From an uncultured Eubacteriales bacterium (GTDB lineage Bacteria > Bacillota_A > Clostridia > Christensenellales > Aristaeellaceae), in assembly GCA_944333375.1 (NCBI GenBank), contig CALVKX010000112.1:1-6979 (forward strand): 6,979 bases of DNA. Reading direction: 5' to 3'. The translations under genes were made by a program, and so were the position numbers. Below the pieces are notes generated by a model. That model was not told the DNA's origin, did not search any database, and saw only the letters and a list, made by a program, of their open reading frames with translations. Of this stretch, positions 1-6,500 are shown in pieces. The stretch's first letter is position 1, and every line of letters starts with the position of its first letter.

Positions 1-375
1 CTCGCCGACCACAGCCGCGAGGCGGCTGCCTGCATCCGAAAGAACATCGAAAAGCTCCGCCTGGCGGACGCGACCCGGCTCTATCTCGCGGACTGGCGGC
101 AGGCCCTTGCGCAGATGAAGGCGGAGGGACGGCGCTTCGACCTGGTCTTTCTTGACCCGCCCTACCGACTGCCGGTGCTGGAAGCGTGCTGCGAGGCGCT
201 GGCGCAGTCAGACCTCCTTCAGAGGGACGCGCTGCTGGTGGCGGAGCATCTGACCGCCGTGCCTCCCGAGCCGGGTGCGGACTTTGCGCTTTGGAAGCAG
301 CGGGCCTACGGCGATACGGAGATCCATTTCTACTTCTATCGCCCCACACCGCCCGAGGAGGGGGAGAAATCATGA
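1..375 (+). CDS. rsmD: 16S rRNA (guanine-N2)-methyltransferase RsmD, 3' part (5' truncated by window)
   Basis: This is the C-terminal 124 residues of an RsmD-type enzyme, which in the family methylates the exocyclic N2 of G966 (E. coli numbering) of 16S rRNA using S-adenosylmethionine in the cytoplasm. The frame is open from base 1 to the TGA at 373-375. Visible landmarks are the segment around bases 31-54 (CIRKNIEK, typical of the region after the SAM-binding acidic residue) and the catalytic N6/N2-methyltransferase motif IV, DPPY, at bases 154-165, preceded by FDLVFL. The Rossmann SAM-binding GxGxG motif must lie upstream of the window. The stop overlaps the start of coaD (ATGA), and rsmD-coaD is a widely conserved bacterial gene pair, which supports the assignment. 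The call is secure; only the N-terminus is missing. Confidence 0.93.
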   Translation, partial: LADHSREAAACIRKNIEKLRLADATRLYLADWRQALAQMKAEGRRFDLVFLDPPYRLPVLEACCEALAQSDLLQRDALLVAEHLTAVPPEPGADFALWKQRAYGDTEIHFYFYRPTPPEEGEKS

Positions 376-878
376 AAAAGGGCCTGTGCGTATATCCCGG
401 CAGCTTCGACCCGGTGACCATCGGCCACCTGGATGTGATTGAGCGCGGCGCGGCGATCTTCCCCGAGGTCGTGGTGGCGATTTTGCACAATCCCGCCAAA
501 ACCGGCTGCTTTTCCATCGCCCAAAGGCTGGACATGCTTGCCCGCGCCTGCGCGCATCTGCCCAACGTGCGCTTTGACCAGTTCGACGGGCTTTTGGTGG
601 ATTACATGAAAAAGCTGGACGCCGGCATCGTGCTTCGCGGGCTGCGGGCGGTGACGGATTTTGAAAGCGAGTTTCAGATGGCCCAGCTCAACCACCAGAT
701 GGCCCCCGGCGTGGAAACCCTGTTTTTGATGACCGCGCCTGAGCATGCCTATCTCAGCTCCAGTGCGGTGCGCGAGATCGCGATGTTCGGAGGGGACATC
801 ACCCCCTTCGTGCCGACGTGCATCGCCGGGGACGTGAAGCGGGCCCTAAAGCCCGAAAGAGAACCGAGCATTTTTTAG
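372..878 (+). CDS. coaD: Pantetheine-phosphate adenylyltransferase (PPAT)
   Basis: CoaD catalyses the penultimate step of coenzyme A synthesis: 4'-phosphopantetheine + ATP gives dephospho-CoA + pyrophosphate. It is a cytoplasmic nucleotidyltransferase, usually hexameric. The 168-residue product is slightly longer than the usual 159-165. It shows the PGSFDP start (residues 9-14), the TxGH nucleotide-binding motif as TIGH (16-19), Lys43 at the position of the substrate-binding lysine, RGLR (89-92) followed by the conserved DFESEFQMAQLN (96-107), and the C-terminal SSSAVRE motif (129-135). The start at 372 is chosen because MKKGLCVYPGSFDP is the normal family N-terminus and an AGGAGG lies at 356-361. 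The same frame is open further upstream, but there it only shadows rsmD. The start overlaps the rsmD stop, so the two genes are probably translationally coupled. Confidence 0.97.
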   Translation: MKKGLCVYPGSFDPVTIGHLDVIERGAAIFPEVVVAILHNPAKTGCFSIAQRLDMLARACAHLPNVRFDQFDGLLVDYMKKLDAGIVLRGLRAVTDFESEFQMAQLNHQMAPGVETLFLMTAPEHAYLSSSAVREIAMFGGDITPFVPTCIAGDVKRALKPEREPSIF

Positions 879-894
879 TGGGAGGGAAAACCCT

Positions 895-1533
895 ATGCAA
901 CAGGACGCCATTTCCGCTTTCCGCAAGAACCTCAACGACCTTGAGGAGACCGTGATGCAGGCCAAGCGCGTGCCGCTGAGCAGCATGTGCATGGTGGACC
1001 GCGAGCGCATCCTCGGCCTGGTGGGGACCATCACCAACGACCTGCCCGCGGTGTTTGCCGAATGTGAGGGCGTGGTGCAAAACCAGATCACCATCATCTC
1101 CGAAGCCAACGAGCGCGCCGAGCAGACCAAGCAAAACGCCACCATGCGCGCCAACCAGTACGTCACCGACGCCAAGAACCAGGCTCAGCAGATGACAGCG
1201 CAGGCGCAGCAGCAGGCGCAGGAGATGCTCAAAAAGGCGCAGCAGCAGGCCGCTGGCATGGTGCGCGAGGCGCAGGAGCAGGCCGCGGGCATGGTCAAGG
1301 ACGCGGAGAACCGCGCCCGCCAGCTCGTCAGCGAGCAGGAGGTCACCGCCCGCGCCAACATGGAGGCCGAGGAGCTGCGGCACAACACGCAGGAGGAGAT
1401 CGAGAAGCTCTACAACGACGTCTACCGGCATATCGACGAAGTCCTGGCCCAGCTCGACCGCTCCATCAGCGAGAAGCTGACCGACATCCGCATGACCCGT
1501 CAGCAGATCGACCAGAGCATGTCGATGCGCTGA
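895..1533 (+). CDS. Hendecad-repeat coiled-coil protein, V-ATPase subunit H / DivIVA-SepIVA-like
   Basis: This is a 212-residue soluble protein with no signal peptide or membrane segment. Residues 1-65 form a short helical head containing KRVPLSSMCMVDRERIL (24-40). Residues 71-147 are seven back-to-back 11-residue units, each beginning AxxxA, with Met, Leu or Val at positions 8-9 in most. This is the signature of a hendecad (straight or right-handed) coiled coil. Residues 148-212 continue as charged helix without the strict repeat. Such proteins are often annotated as V-type ATPase subunit H or F-type b-like because their peripheral stalks use the same repeat, but no ATPase genes are present here. 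The head motif and tail resemble, from memory only, mycobacterial SepIVA, a DivIVA-like septum protein. It starts 16 bases after coaD behind a GGAGGG site (881-886) and ends at a hairpin terminator, so it is probably the last gene of the rsmD-coaD operon. A structural role at the membrane or septum is inference. Confidence 0.8.
   Translation: MQQDAISAFRKNLNDLEETVMQAKRVPLSSMCMVDRERILGLVGTITNDLPAVFAECEGVVQNQITIISEANERAEQTKQNATMRANQYVTDAKNQAQQMTAQAQQQAQEMLKKAQQQAAGMVREAQEQAAGMVKDAENRARQLVSEQEVTARANMEAEELRHNTQEEIEKLYNDVYRHIDEVLAQLDRSISEKLTDIRMTRQQIDQSMSMR
1105..1335 (+). repeat. Seven tandem 33-bp units encoding 11-residue (hendecad) repeats
   Basis: Within the coiled-coil gene, codons 71-147 fall into seven consecutive 11-codon units starting at residues 71, 82, 93, 104, 115, 126 and 137. 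Every unit has alanine at positions 1 and 5. Units 5 and 6 (bases 1237-1269 and 1270-1302) are nearly identical in protein, AQQQAAGMVRE versus AQEQAAGMVKD, and very similar in DNA, which suggests a recent local duplication. The other units are conserved only as a pattern, so most of the array is old. Confidence 0.85.
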
Positions 1534-1539
1534 TCCGCC

Positions 1540-1570
1540 CGCCGCCGCGCCCCGTGCGCGGCGGCGTTTG
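1540..1570 (+). terminator. Rho-independent terminator after the coiled-coil gene
   Basis: Seven bases after the stop codon there is a perfect 11-bp stem, CGCCGCCGCGC (1540-1550) with GCGCGGCGGCG (1556-1566), and a 5-base loop (1551-1555). It is followed by TTTGT. The stem is extremely stable but the T tract is short, so termination may be partial. It marks the probable end of the rsmD-coaD-coiled-coil operon. Confidence 0.72.
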
Positions 1571-1634
1571 TCAAATGCTCCCCGCTTTGCATGCACTTGC
1601 CACGGTTCGCGCGCCGTGCGGAGGTCACAATAGC

Positions 1635-1667
1635 CCTTGAGCGCTCCCTGAGGAGCGGGCAAGGAGG
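1635..1667 (+). promoter_or_regulatory. Leader hairpin overlapping the ribosome binding site of the HlyD-like gene
   Basis: The ribosome binding site AAGGAGG (1661-1667) lies 10 bases before the ATG at 1678 and fixes that start. Just upstream, CGCTCC (1642-1647) can pair with GGAGCG (1652-1657) around the loop CTGA. The helix can extend past a 2x2 internal loop by CCTTG (1635-1639) with CAAGG (1660-1664). The outer arm therefore covers AAGG of the ribosome binding site. This is seen directly as base complementarity; a regulatory role is inference. Confidence 0.5.
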
Positions 1668-1677
1668 ATACGCGCGC

Positions 1678-2682
1678 ATGCAGAAGACCCGGGCATCTCT
1701 GCTGGTGATTGCGGCCACGGCTTTGACAGTGGCCACCTTGTTTCTGCTGCCGTTCACCCCGAAAGCAGCCGTGCGCACGGCGGTGGTGGAGCGGGGGGCG
1801 TTTATCCGTTCGACGCTGCTGGAGGGCGTGATCGGCTATGCGCAGGAGCAGCCGCTGCTTGCCCTTCAGCCGGGCAGGATAGCGCGGGTCCATGTGCAGC
1901 AGGGCCAGCGGGTTAGCGCCGGGGAGCTGCTGGTGAGCATGGACACCGAGGCGCAGGAGCAGGAGCTGGCGGCCGTCACCCGCATGCTCTATGAGCGGCA
2001 GGAGGCCGCGGCGGCGTTCGGCCAGGCGGGGGAGGCGGCGTTTGCCGCCGCCGAGAGCACGCTGGAGGGACAAAAGCGCCAGGCCGAGCTCAGGGCGGCG
2101 ATCGCTTCCGGGCAGATCCGCGCGGCGGCGGATGGCGTGGTGGGGGCGATTTATACCAGCGAAGGCGAGTATGCCGGCGAGATGAGCCTTCTGGGCACCG
2201 TGCACGGGGAGGAGCTCAGCGTCATTGCGGCCGGGCGGGCGGCGGAGCTGGCGGGGGTGAAGCCGGGCGCGGCGGCCATCGTCTCGGGTGCCGGCGGAGA
2301 GAATCTGGGGACCGCCGTGCTCAGCCAGACAGGAGCGCCCGAAACGGACGAGGCGACGGGGCAGGCGATGCAGCCGCTTTCTTTTTTGCCCGCGGGCACA
2401 GGCGCTTGGACGCAGGCGAGGGTGGGCGACCGCGTGGTGGTGGAGCTGGTGTGCGAGACGCTGGAGGATCGGGCGCTGGTGCCGCTGAGCGCCGTGGACG
2501 GCAGTGACCGGGTCTGGTTTGTCGAAAACGGGACGGCCACGCCGGTGGAGATTGACCTCTCTTTGCGAAATGACGAGTTTGTGGCCGTGCCCGGCGAGTG
2601 GGCCGGCAGGCGCGTCGTGCTTCTGCCGGAGGCGAGCGCGCTGTATCCCGGCTGCGCCGTGAAGGAGGCCGGGGCAAGATGA
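1678..2682 (+). CDS. HlyD/MacA-like membrane-fusion (efflux adaptor) protein
   Basis: This 334-residue protein has an N-terminal hydrophobic anchor (about residues 7-24) that places the rest outside the membrane. A split biotinyl/lipoyl-like domain follows. Its first half is around residues 60-89 (ALQPGRIARVHVQQGQRVSAGELL, with the usual Gly-rich turn). A short alpha-helical hairpin rich in Ala, Glu and Gln spans about 90-145. The second half begins at 147 (IRAAADGVVGAIY). Beta-barrel-like C-terminal domains run from about 205 to 334. Adaptors of this type work with MacB-like ABC exporters; in Gram-positive bacteria they sit outside the membrane and help assemble or gate the transporter. The ATG at 1678 is preferred over an upstream in-frame ATG at 1591 because a strong AAGGAGG precedes it and residues 1-24 then form a proper anchor. 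The gene overlaps the following permease gene by ATGA. The substrate is unknown. Confidence 0.87.
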   Translation: MQKTRASLLVIAATALTVATLFLLPFTPKAAVRTAVVERGAFIRSTLLEGVIGYAQEQPLLALQPGRIARVHVQQGQRVSAGELLVSMDTEAQEQELAAVTRMLYERQEAAAAFGQAGEAAFAAAESTLEGQKRQAELRAAIASGQIRAAADGVVGAIYTSEGEYAGEMSLLGTVHGEELSVIAAGRAAELAGVKPGAAAIVSGAGGENLGTAVLSQTGAPETDEATGQAMQPLSFLPAGTGAWTQARVGDRVVVELVCETLEDRALVPLSAVDGSDRVWFVENGTATPVEIDLSLRNDEFVAVPGEWAGRRVVLLPEASALYPGCAVKEAGAR

Positions 2683-3818
2683 GGCGGTATGACTTCTGGA
2701 AGATGAGCCTGCTCAACATCTTCGCCTCGCCCGGCCGCTCCGTGCTCACGGTGCTGGGAATGGCCATCGGCATAGGGGCCATCCTGGCCGTGCTTACCCT
2801 GGGGGACGCGGGCAAGGTGCAGGTGCAAAGCGAAATGGCGCGCCTGGGCATCGACCGGGTCTGGCTGACGGCGCAGGAGGGCGGAACGCTTCGCCATGGC
2901 GACGCGCAGCTCCTTTCCTCGGCGCTGGGCGCGACGGCGACCGAGCCGGTCTATGCGCCCGTGGTCGCCCGCGCGGGCCTGCGCGAGGAGAGCTGCGTGC
3001 TGGTGGGCTGCTCCCGGGAATACATGTCGGTGATGGATAGCCGAGTGGTCCAGGGGCGTGATCTCTATGCGGCGGAGTGGCAGGAGGGCGCGCGAAGCGT
3101 GCTGCTGGGCGAGGCGCTGGCACAGGACCTGGGCGCTGGTCCGGGCGATCTGCTGAGCGTGGCCGGAATCCCCTTTCGGGTCCGCGGAACGGTCGAGCAG
3201 CGAAACGAATTGTCGCAGGTGGAGGCGTCGGGGGCGGTGTTTTTGCCCATCGCGGTCTTCTGCGAGCTGATGGGTCAGAGCGTTCACGAGATCACCCTCA
3301 GCGTGCCCGACGGGCTCATGCCCCAGGCCGTGGCCGCCATGGCGCAGGACGTGATGCGCGTCAAGCGCGGGATGGGCGTGGAGGCCGTGACCATGCAGGT
3401 GCAGATTGAGGCGGCCAACAGCGTCATCAGCATTTTTGTCGATGTGCTTAAATGGGTGGCCGCCATCTGTATCGTGGTGGGGGGGATCGGGGTGATGAAC
3501 ATTCTGCTGGTCAGCGTTCGTGAGCGCAGGCGGGAGATCGGCATCATGAAGTCCCTGGGGACCACGCAGCTTCAGATCTGCCTCCTGTTTCTCCTCGAGG
3601 CGCTTCTTTATGCGCTGGTGGGCGCAAGTCTGGGCCTGGTCATCGGCATCGGCCTGATCGAGGCGGCGGGGCGAAGCATCGGCCTGGAGCCCGTGATCCG
3701 CCTGGGCGACTGCGCCGCGGTGTTCTCCGCCGCGCTGGCGGTGGGGCTCTTTTTCGGGGTGTCGCCTGCTTCCCGCGCCGCGCGCATGAAGCCCGTGGAC
3801 GCGCTGCGCGACGAATAG
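2679..3818 (+). CDS. MacB/FtsX-family ABC transporter permease
   Basis: This 379-residue membrane protein has the four-helix MacB/FtsX plan. One N-terminal transmembrane helix (about residues 21-42) is followed by a large extracytoplasmic domain (about 45-245, the MacB periplasmic-core type). Three C-terminal helices lie at about 257-279, 301-327 and 343-361. The cytoplasmic loop after helix 2 carries RERRREIGIMKSLG (281-294), a hallmark of the family and the probable contact with the ATPase. The C-terminus, ARMKPVDALRDE, is also typical. These permeases work as mechanotransmission exporters or envelope-remodelling machines rather than classical channels. The start at 2679 has AAGGAGG at 2662-2668 and overlaps the stop of the adaptor gene. 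The ATPase subunit normally encoded between adaptor and permease, or fused to the permease, is absent. Substrate unknown. Confidence 0.92.
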   Translation: MRRYDFWKMSLLNIFASPGRSVLTVLGMAIGIGAILAVLTLGDAGKVQVQSEMARLGIDRVWLTAQEGGTLRHGDAQLLSSALGATATEPVYAPVVARAGLREESCVLVGCSREYMSVMDSRVVQGRDLYAAEWQEGARSVLLGEALAQDLGAGPGDLLSVAGIPFRVRGTVEQRNELSQVEASGAVFLPIAVFCELMGQSVHEITLSVPDGLMPQAVAAMAQDVMRVKRGMGVEAVTMQVQIEAANSVISIFVDVLKWVAAICIVVGGIGVMNILLVSVRERRREIGIMKSLGTTQLQICLLFLLEALLYALVGASLGLVIGIGLIEAAGRSIGLEPVIRLGDCAAVFSAALAVGLFFGVSPASRAARMKPVDALRDE

Positions 3819-3849
3819 CACAATGGATATGGGATCATTTTATCCGTCG

Positions 3850-3864
3850 TGTACATCATGTACA
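3850..3864. promoter_or_regulatory. 15-base perfect palindrome, candidate operator
   Basis: TGTACAT (3850-3856) and ATGTACA (3858-3864) are perfect inverted repeats around a single central C. It lies 31 bases after the permease stop and 56 bases upstream of the TATAAT box of the sugar ATPase gene. A one-base spacer and AT-rich arms fit a dimeric regulator site better than an RNA hairpin terminator. A position upstream of the promoter would suit an activator. Which protein binds is unknown. Confidence 0.45.
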
Positions 3865-3873
3865 AATGCCCTC

Positions 3874-3910
3874 CTGAATCTTCGTAAATTCAGCCCATTC
3901 CTTTTTTTTT
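3874..3910 (+). terminator. Weak candidate terminator after the permease gene
   Basis: CTGAAT (3874-3879) can pair with ATTCAG (3888-3893). The stem can extend inward by TT (3881-3882) with AA (3886-3887) if C3880 is bulged. A run of nine T follows at 3902-3910, but eight bases separate it from the stem and the stem is AT-rich, so this is a poor intrinsic terminator. It may instead be part of the operator/promoter architecture of the next gene. Confidence 0.3.
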
Positions 3911-3926
3911 CCGATTCCGCTATAAT
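3898..3926 (+). promoter_or_regulatory. Promoter of the sugar ATPase gene: perfect -10, weak -35
   Basis: TATAAT at 3921-3926 is a perfect housekeeping-sigma -10 box, 80 bases upstream of the ATG at 4007. At the standard 17-base spacing the -35 position (3898-3903) reads TTCCTT, a poor match to TTGACA. The spacer contains the nine-T run. Transcription would begin near 3932-3934 and give a leader of about 75 bases. The weak -35 suggests dependence on an activator. Confidence 0.65.
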
Positions 3927-3972
3927 ACAGACATTGAAATGTGGTGCGTTCCATGGGTCTGGGAGAGATGGA

Positions 3973-3997
3973 TCGTAAGCATTTACGAATAAGGAGG
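3973..3997 (+). promoter_or_regulatory. Inverted repeat directly before the ribosome binding site of the sugar ATPase gene
   Basis: TCGTAA (3973-3978) and TTACGA (3983-3988) form an inverted repeat around GCAT. It lies two bases before the AAGGAGG ribosome binding site (3991-3997), which has ideal spacing to the ATG at 4007. It could be an RNA hairpin in the leader or a DNA operator downstream of the promoter. A related copy, TTCGTAAAT, lies at 3881-3889. Confidence 0.45.
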
Positions 3998-4006
3998 CTG
4001 CTTCAT

Positions 4007-5128
<1,122 letters not shown>

Positions 5129-5141
5129 TTTCAGCACGTTC

Positions 5142-5175
5142 AAGGCGCTTCCCGTTTGGGAGGCGCCTTTTTTTT
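5142..5175 (+). terminator. Strong Rho-independent terminator of the sugar ATPase gene
   Basis: AAGGCGCTTCCC (5142-5153) pairs with GGGAGGCGCCTT (5158-5169) around the loop GTTT. This gives a 12-bp stem with one T-G wobble, running directly into eight T residues (5168-5175). It lies 13 bases after the stop codon and is a textbook intrinsic terminator. It separates the ATPase gene from the sigma-factor operon. Confidence 0.95.
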
Positions 5176-5183
5176 GAAATTTG

Positions 5184-5209
5184 TGAACCAAATGGCCTCC
5201 AAGCGCGTT
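5184..5209 (+). promoter_or_regulatory. Candidate ECF-sigma-type promoter of the sigma cassette
   Basis: TGAACC (5184-5189) is followed after 16 bases by CGTT (5206-5209). ECF sigma promoters commonly carry a GAAC-like -35 element and a CGT-like -10 element at 16-17 base spacing. No good housekeeping -35/-10 pair is visible between the terminator at 5175 and the gene start at 5260. The simplest reading is that the sigma factor transcribes its own operon. The motif is short, so this is a candidate only. Confidence 0.5.
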
Positions 5210-5259
5210 AACAGGGTGTAAGGCATGTTGCAACAGCCCGAAAAAAGAAGGTGCAAGCG

Positions 5260-5730
5260 ATGATGGACGAGGAGACCTTTATGGGTGAAGTGGAGGCGAT
5301 GGAACGGGCGCTTTACCGCGTAAGCCGCAGCCTGCTGAAATCCCCGGAGGACTGCGCAGACGCCGTGCAGGAGGCATTGGCACGCGCCTGGGCCCGGCGC
5401 GGCAGGGTGGAGGCGGCTTACTTCCGGCCATGGCTGATGCGCATTGCCATCAATGAGTGCCATACCATCGGGCGAAAACGGCGGCGGGTGGTGCTCGTGG
5501 ACGAAGTGGAGCAGCCTGCGCCGGCGCTTGAACCGCCGGACGACAGGCTTAAGCAGGCGCTTTGCGCCGTGCCGGAAAAGCTGAAAGTGCCGCTGCTACT
5601 TCATTATCTGGAAGGGTTTTCGGTAGCCGAGGTGGCGCAGATCCTGCGTATACCGCAGGGTACGGTAAAATCCCGGCTGCATCATGCAAGAAATCGTCTT
5701 CGCGTGGAATGGGAGGCTATGAAGGAATGA
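5260..5730 (+). CDS. ECF-family RNA polymerase sigma factor
   Basis: This 156-residue group 4 (ECF) sigma factor contains region 2 (about residues 10-76) with the core-binding and -10 recognition segment PEDCADAVQEALARAW (29-44) and WLMRIAINEC (58-67), followed by a basic stretch. Region 4 (about 97-150) contains a helix-turn-helix for -35 recognition: GFSVAEVAQILRIPQGTVKSR (119-139). Regions 1.1 and 3 are absent, as expected for ECF factors. The start at 5260 is chosen because AGAAGG (5246-5251) lies eight bases upstream. An in-frame GTG at 5251 overlaps that site, and ATG 5263 is an alternative. The stop overlaps the next start by ATGA, coupling translation to the probable anti-sigma factor. 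By analogy it would respond to an envelope signal; its regulon is unknown, but its own promoter is a plausible target. Confidence 0.93.
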   Translation: MMDEETFMGEVEAMERALYRVSRSLLKSPEDCADAVQEALARAWARRGRVEAAYFRPWLMRIAINECHTIGRKRRRVVLVDEVEQPAPALEPPDDRLKQALCAVPEKLKVPLLLHYLEGFSVAEVAQILRIPQGTVKSRLHHARNRLRVEWEAMKE

Positions 5731-6479
5731 AGGCATGGGAAAACGGCCTGTTGGACCGGCTGGACAACGCTTTTGAACCTACGCCGGACAGGTTTCACAG
5801 AAGATTTGACAGCACGCTGGCGGCGCTGCGGGCTCAGCCTGCGCCAAAGCCGCGGCGGTTCAGGACGCGGACGGCAGTTGCTGTGGCACTGATTGCCGTA
5901 CTGCTGTGCGCAACGGCATTTGCGCTGGAACGGCTGGGCATCCTGTATTTCCTGACGGAACGGGTTGCCGGCGGCATGTCCACCGAGCAGGCGGAGGCGG
6001 GCGTAGCGCCCGTTGCATGGCAGCAGTGCGAAAGCGAACGCCTCTCCGTTGTGGTGCGCGACATCTACATGGATGGCGAGCGGCTGGCTGTCTGCGCGCA
6101 CATTGAACCCAGGGAACCGGATGCATACCGCCTGCTCAGCGAAACGGACATTGGGACGGATGGCGAGCACTTTGATCGGATATGGTGGCAGGGCGAGGTC
6201 CTCTCCTTCGACGAATGGCTGCCCGAAGGCAAAGAGATGCTGGTGGTTTCCAGCGCGGTATTGCAGATCGGGGATAGGCGCTTGCCGGTCAGCGTGGACT
6301 GGGTAGCGCAGGATCAGGGCGAAACGTTCAGCTTTGAGGCAAGGCTCGATGTATGGGGAGAGGCGCCATTCAAGGAAAACGACGGCATGATGGAAGCGGC
6401 GCTTTTGATTCAAAGCCATCTCTACGGCGGCGAAAATGAGCAGAGCACGGTAACGTTCGCGTTTGCCGCTCCGCAATGA
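5727..6479 (+). CDS. Single-pass membrane protein, probable anti-sigma factor
   Basis: This is a 250-residue protein. A cytoplasmic N-terminal segment (1-48) contains PDRFHRRFDSTLAAL (20-34), a pattern I associate with anti-sigma-like proteins next to ECF factors in Clostridia. One transmembrane helix lies at about 49-67, preceded by a positively charged RRFRTR. The extracytoplasmic domain is about 180 residues and includes RDIYMDGERLAV, resembling DUF4179-type domains. No zinc-binding HxxxCxxC motif is present, so it is not of the ZAS class. The start at 5727 overlaps the sigma stop by ATGA and has GGGAGG at 5711-5716; an upstream in-frame extension only shadows the sigma gene. The role inferred from position and topology is to hold the sigma factor at the membrane until a signal arrives. 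The family assignment is from memory and uncertain. Confidence 0.75.
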   Translation: MKAWENGLLDRLDNAFEPTPDRFHRRFDSTLAALRAQPAPKPRRFRTRTAVAVALIAVLLCATAFALERLGILYFLTERVAGGMSTEQAEAGVAPVAWQQCESERLSVVVRDIYMDGERLAVCAHIEPREPDAYRLLSETDIGTDGEHFDRIWWQGEVLSFDEWLPEGKEMLVVSSAVLQIGDRRLPVSVDWVAQDQGETFSFEARLDVWGEAPFKENDGMMEAALLIQSHLYGGENEQSTVTFAFAAPQ

Positions 6480-6500
6480 GCAGGGGAGGAAAGAACAGTC

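Noticed and set aside
1105..1335. 33-bp periodic DNA as a CRISPR-like or intergenic repeat array
   Set aside because: The period is coding (11 codons), units are diverged and contiguous without spacers, and the array lies wholly inside an open reading frame.
1597..1631. TTGCCA (1597-1602) and CACAAT (1626-1631) as a promoter for the HlyD-like operon
   Set aside because: The spacing is 23 bases and both boxes match poorly, so no promoter could be supported in this leader.
799..2205. A 468-codon open frame on the minus strand spanning coaD, the coiled-coil gene and the HlyD-like gene
   Set aside because: It crosses three well-supported plus-strand genes, its product is low-complexity Leu/His/Gly/Arg-rich sequence with no recognisable domain, and GC-rich genes readily create such shadows.
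2151..3821. A 556-codon minus-strand open frame opposite the adaptor and permease genes
   Set aside because: Composition is His/Arg/Ala/Pro/Gln-rich with no motif, and the plus strand encodes clear transporter domains over the same bases.
3941..4006. An upstream GTG start for the sugar ATPase
   Set aside because: It lies close to the likely transcription start with no ribosome binding site, while ATG 4007 has AAGGAGG and gives the family's normal N-terminus.
5226..5235. Palindrome TGTTGCAACA before the sigma gene
   Set aside because: A 10-base perfect palindrome is expected several times by chance in a window of this size, and nothing else supports a regulatory role.
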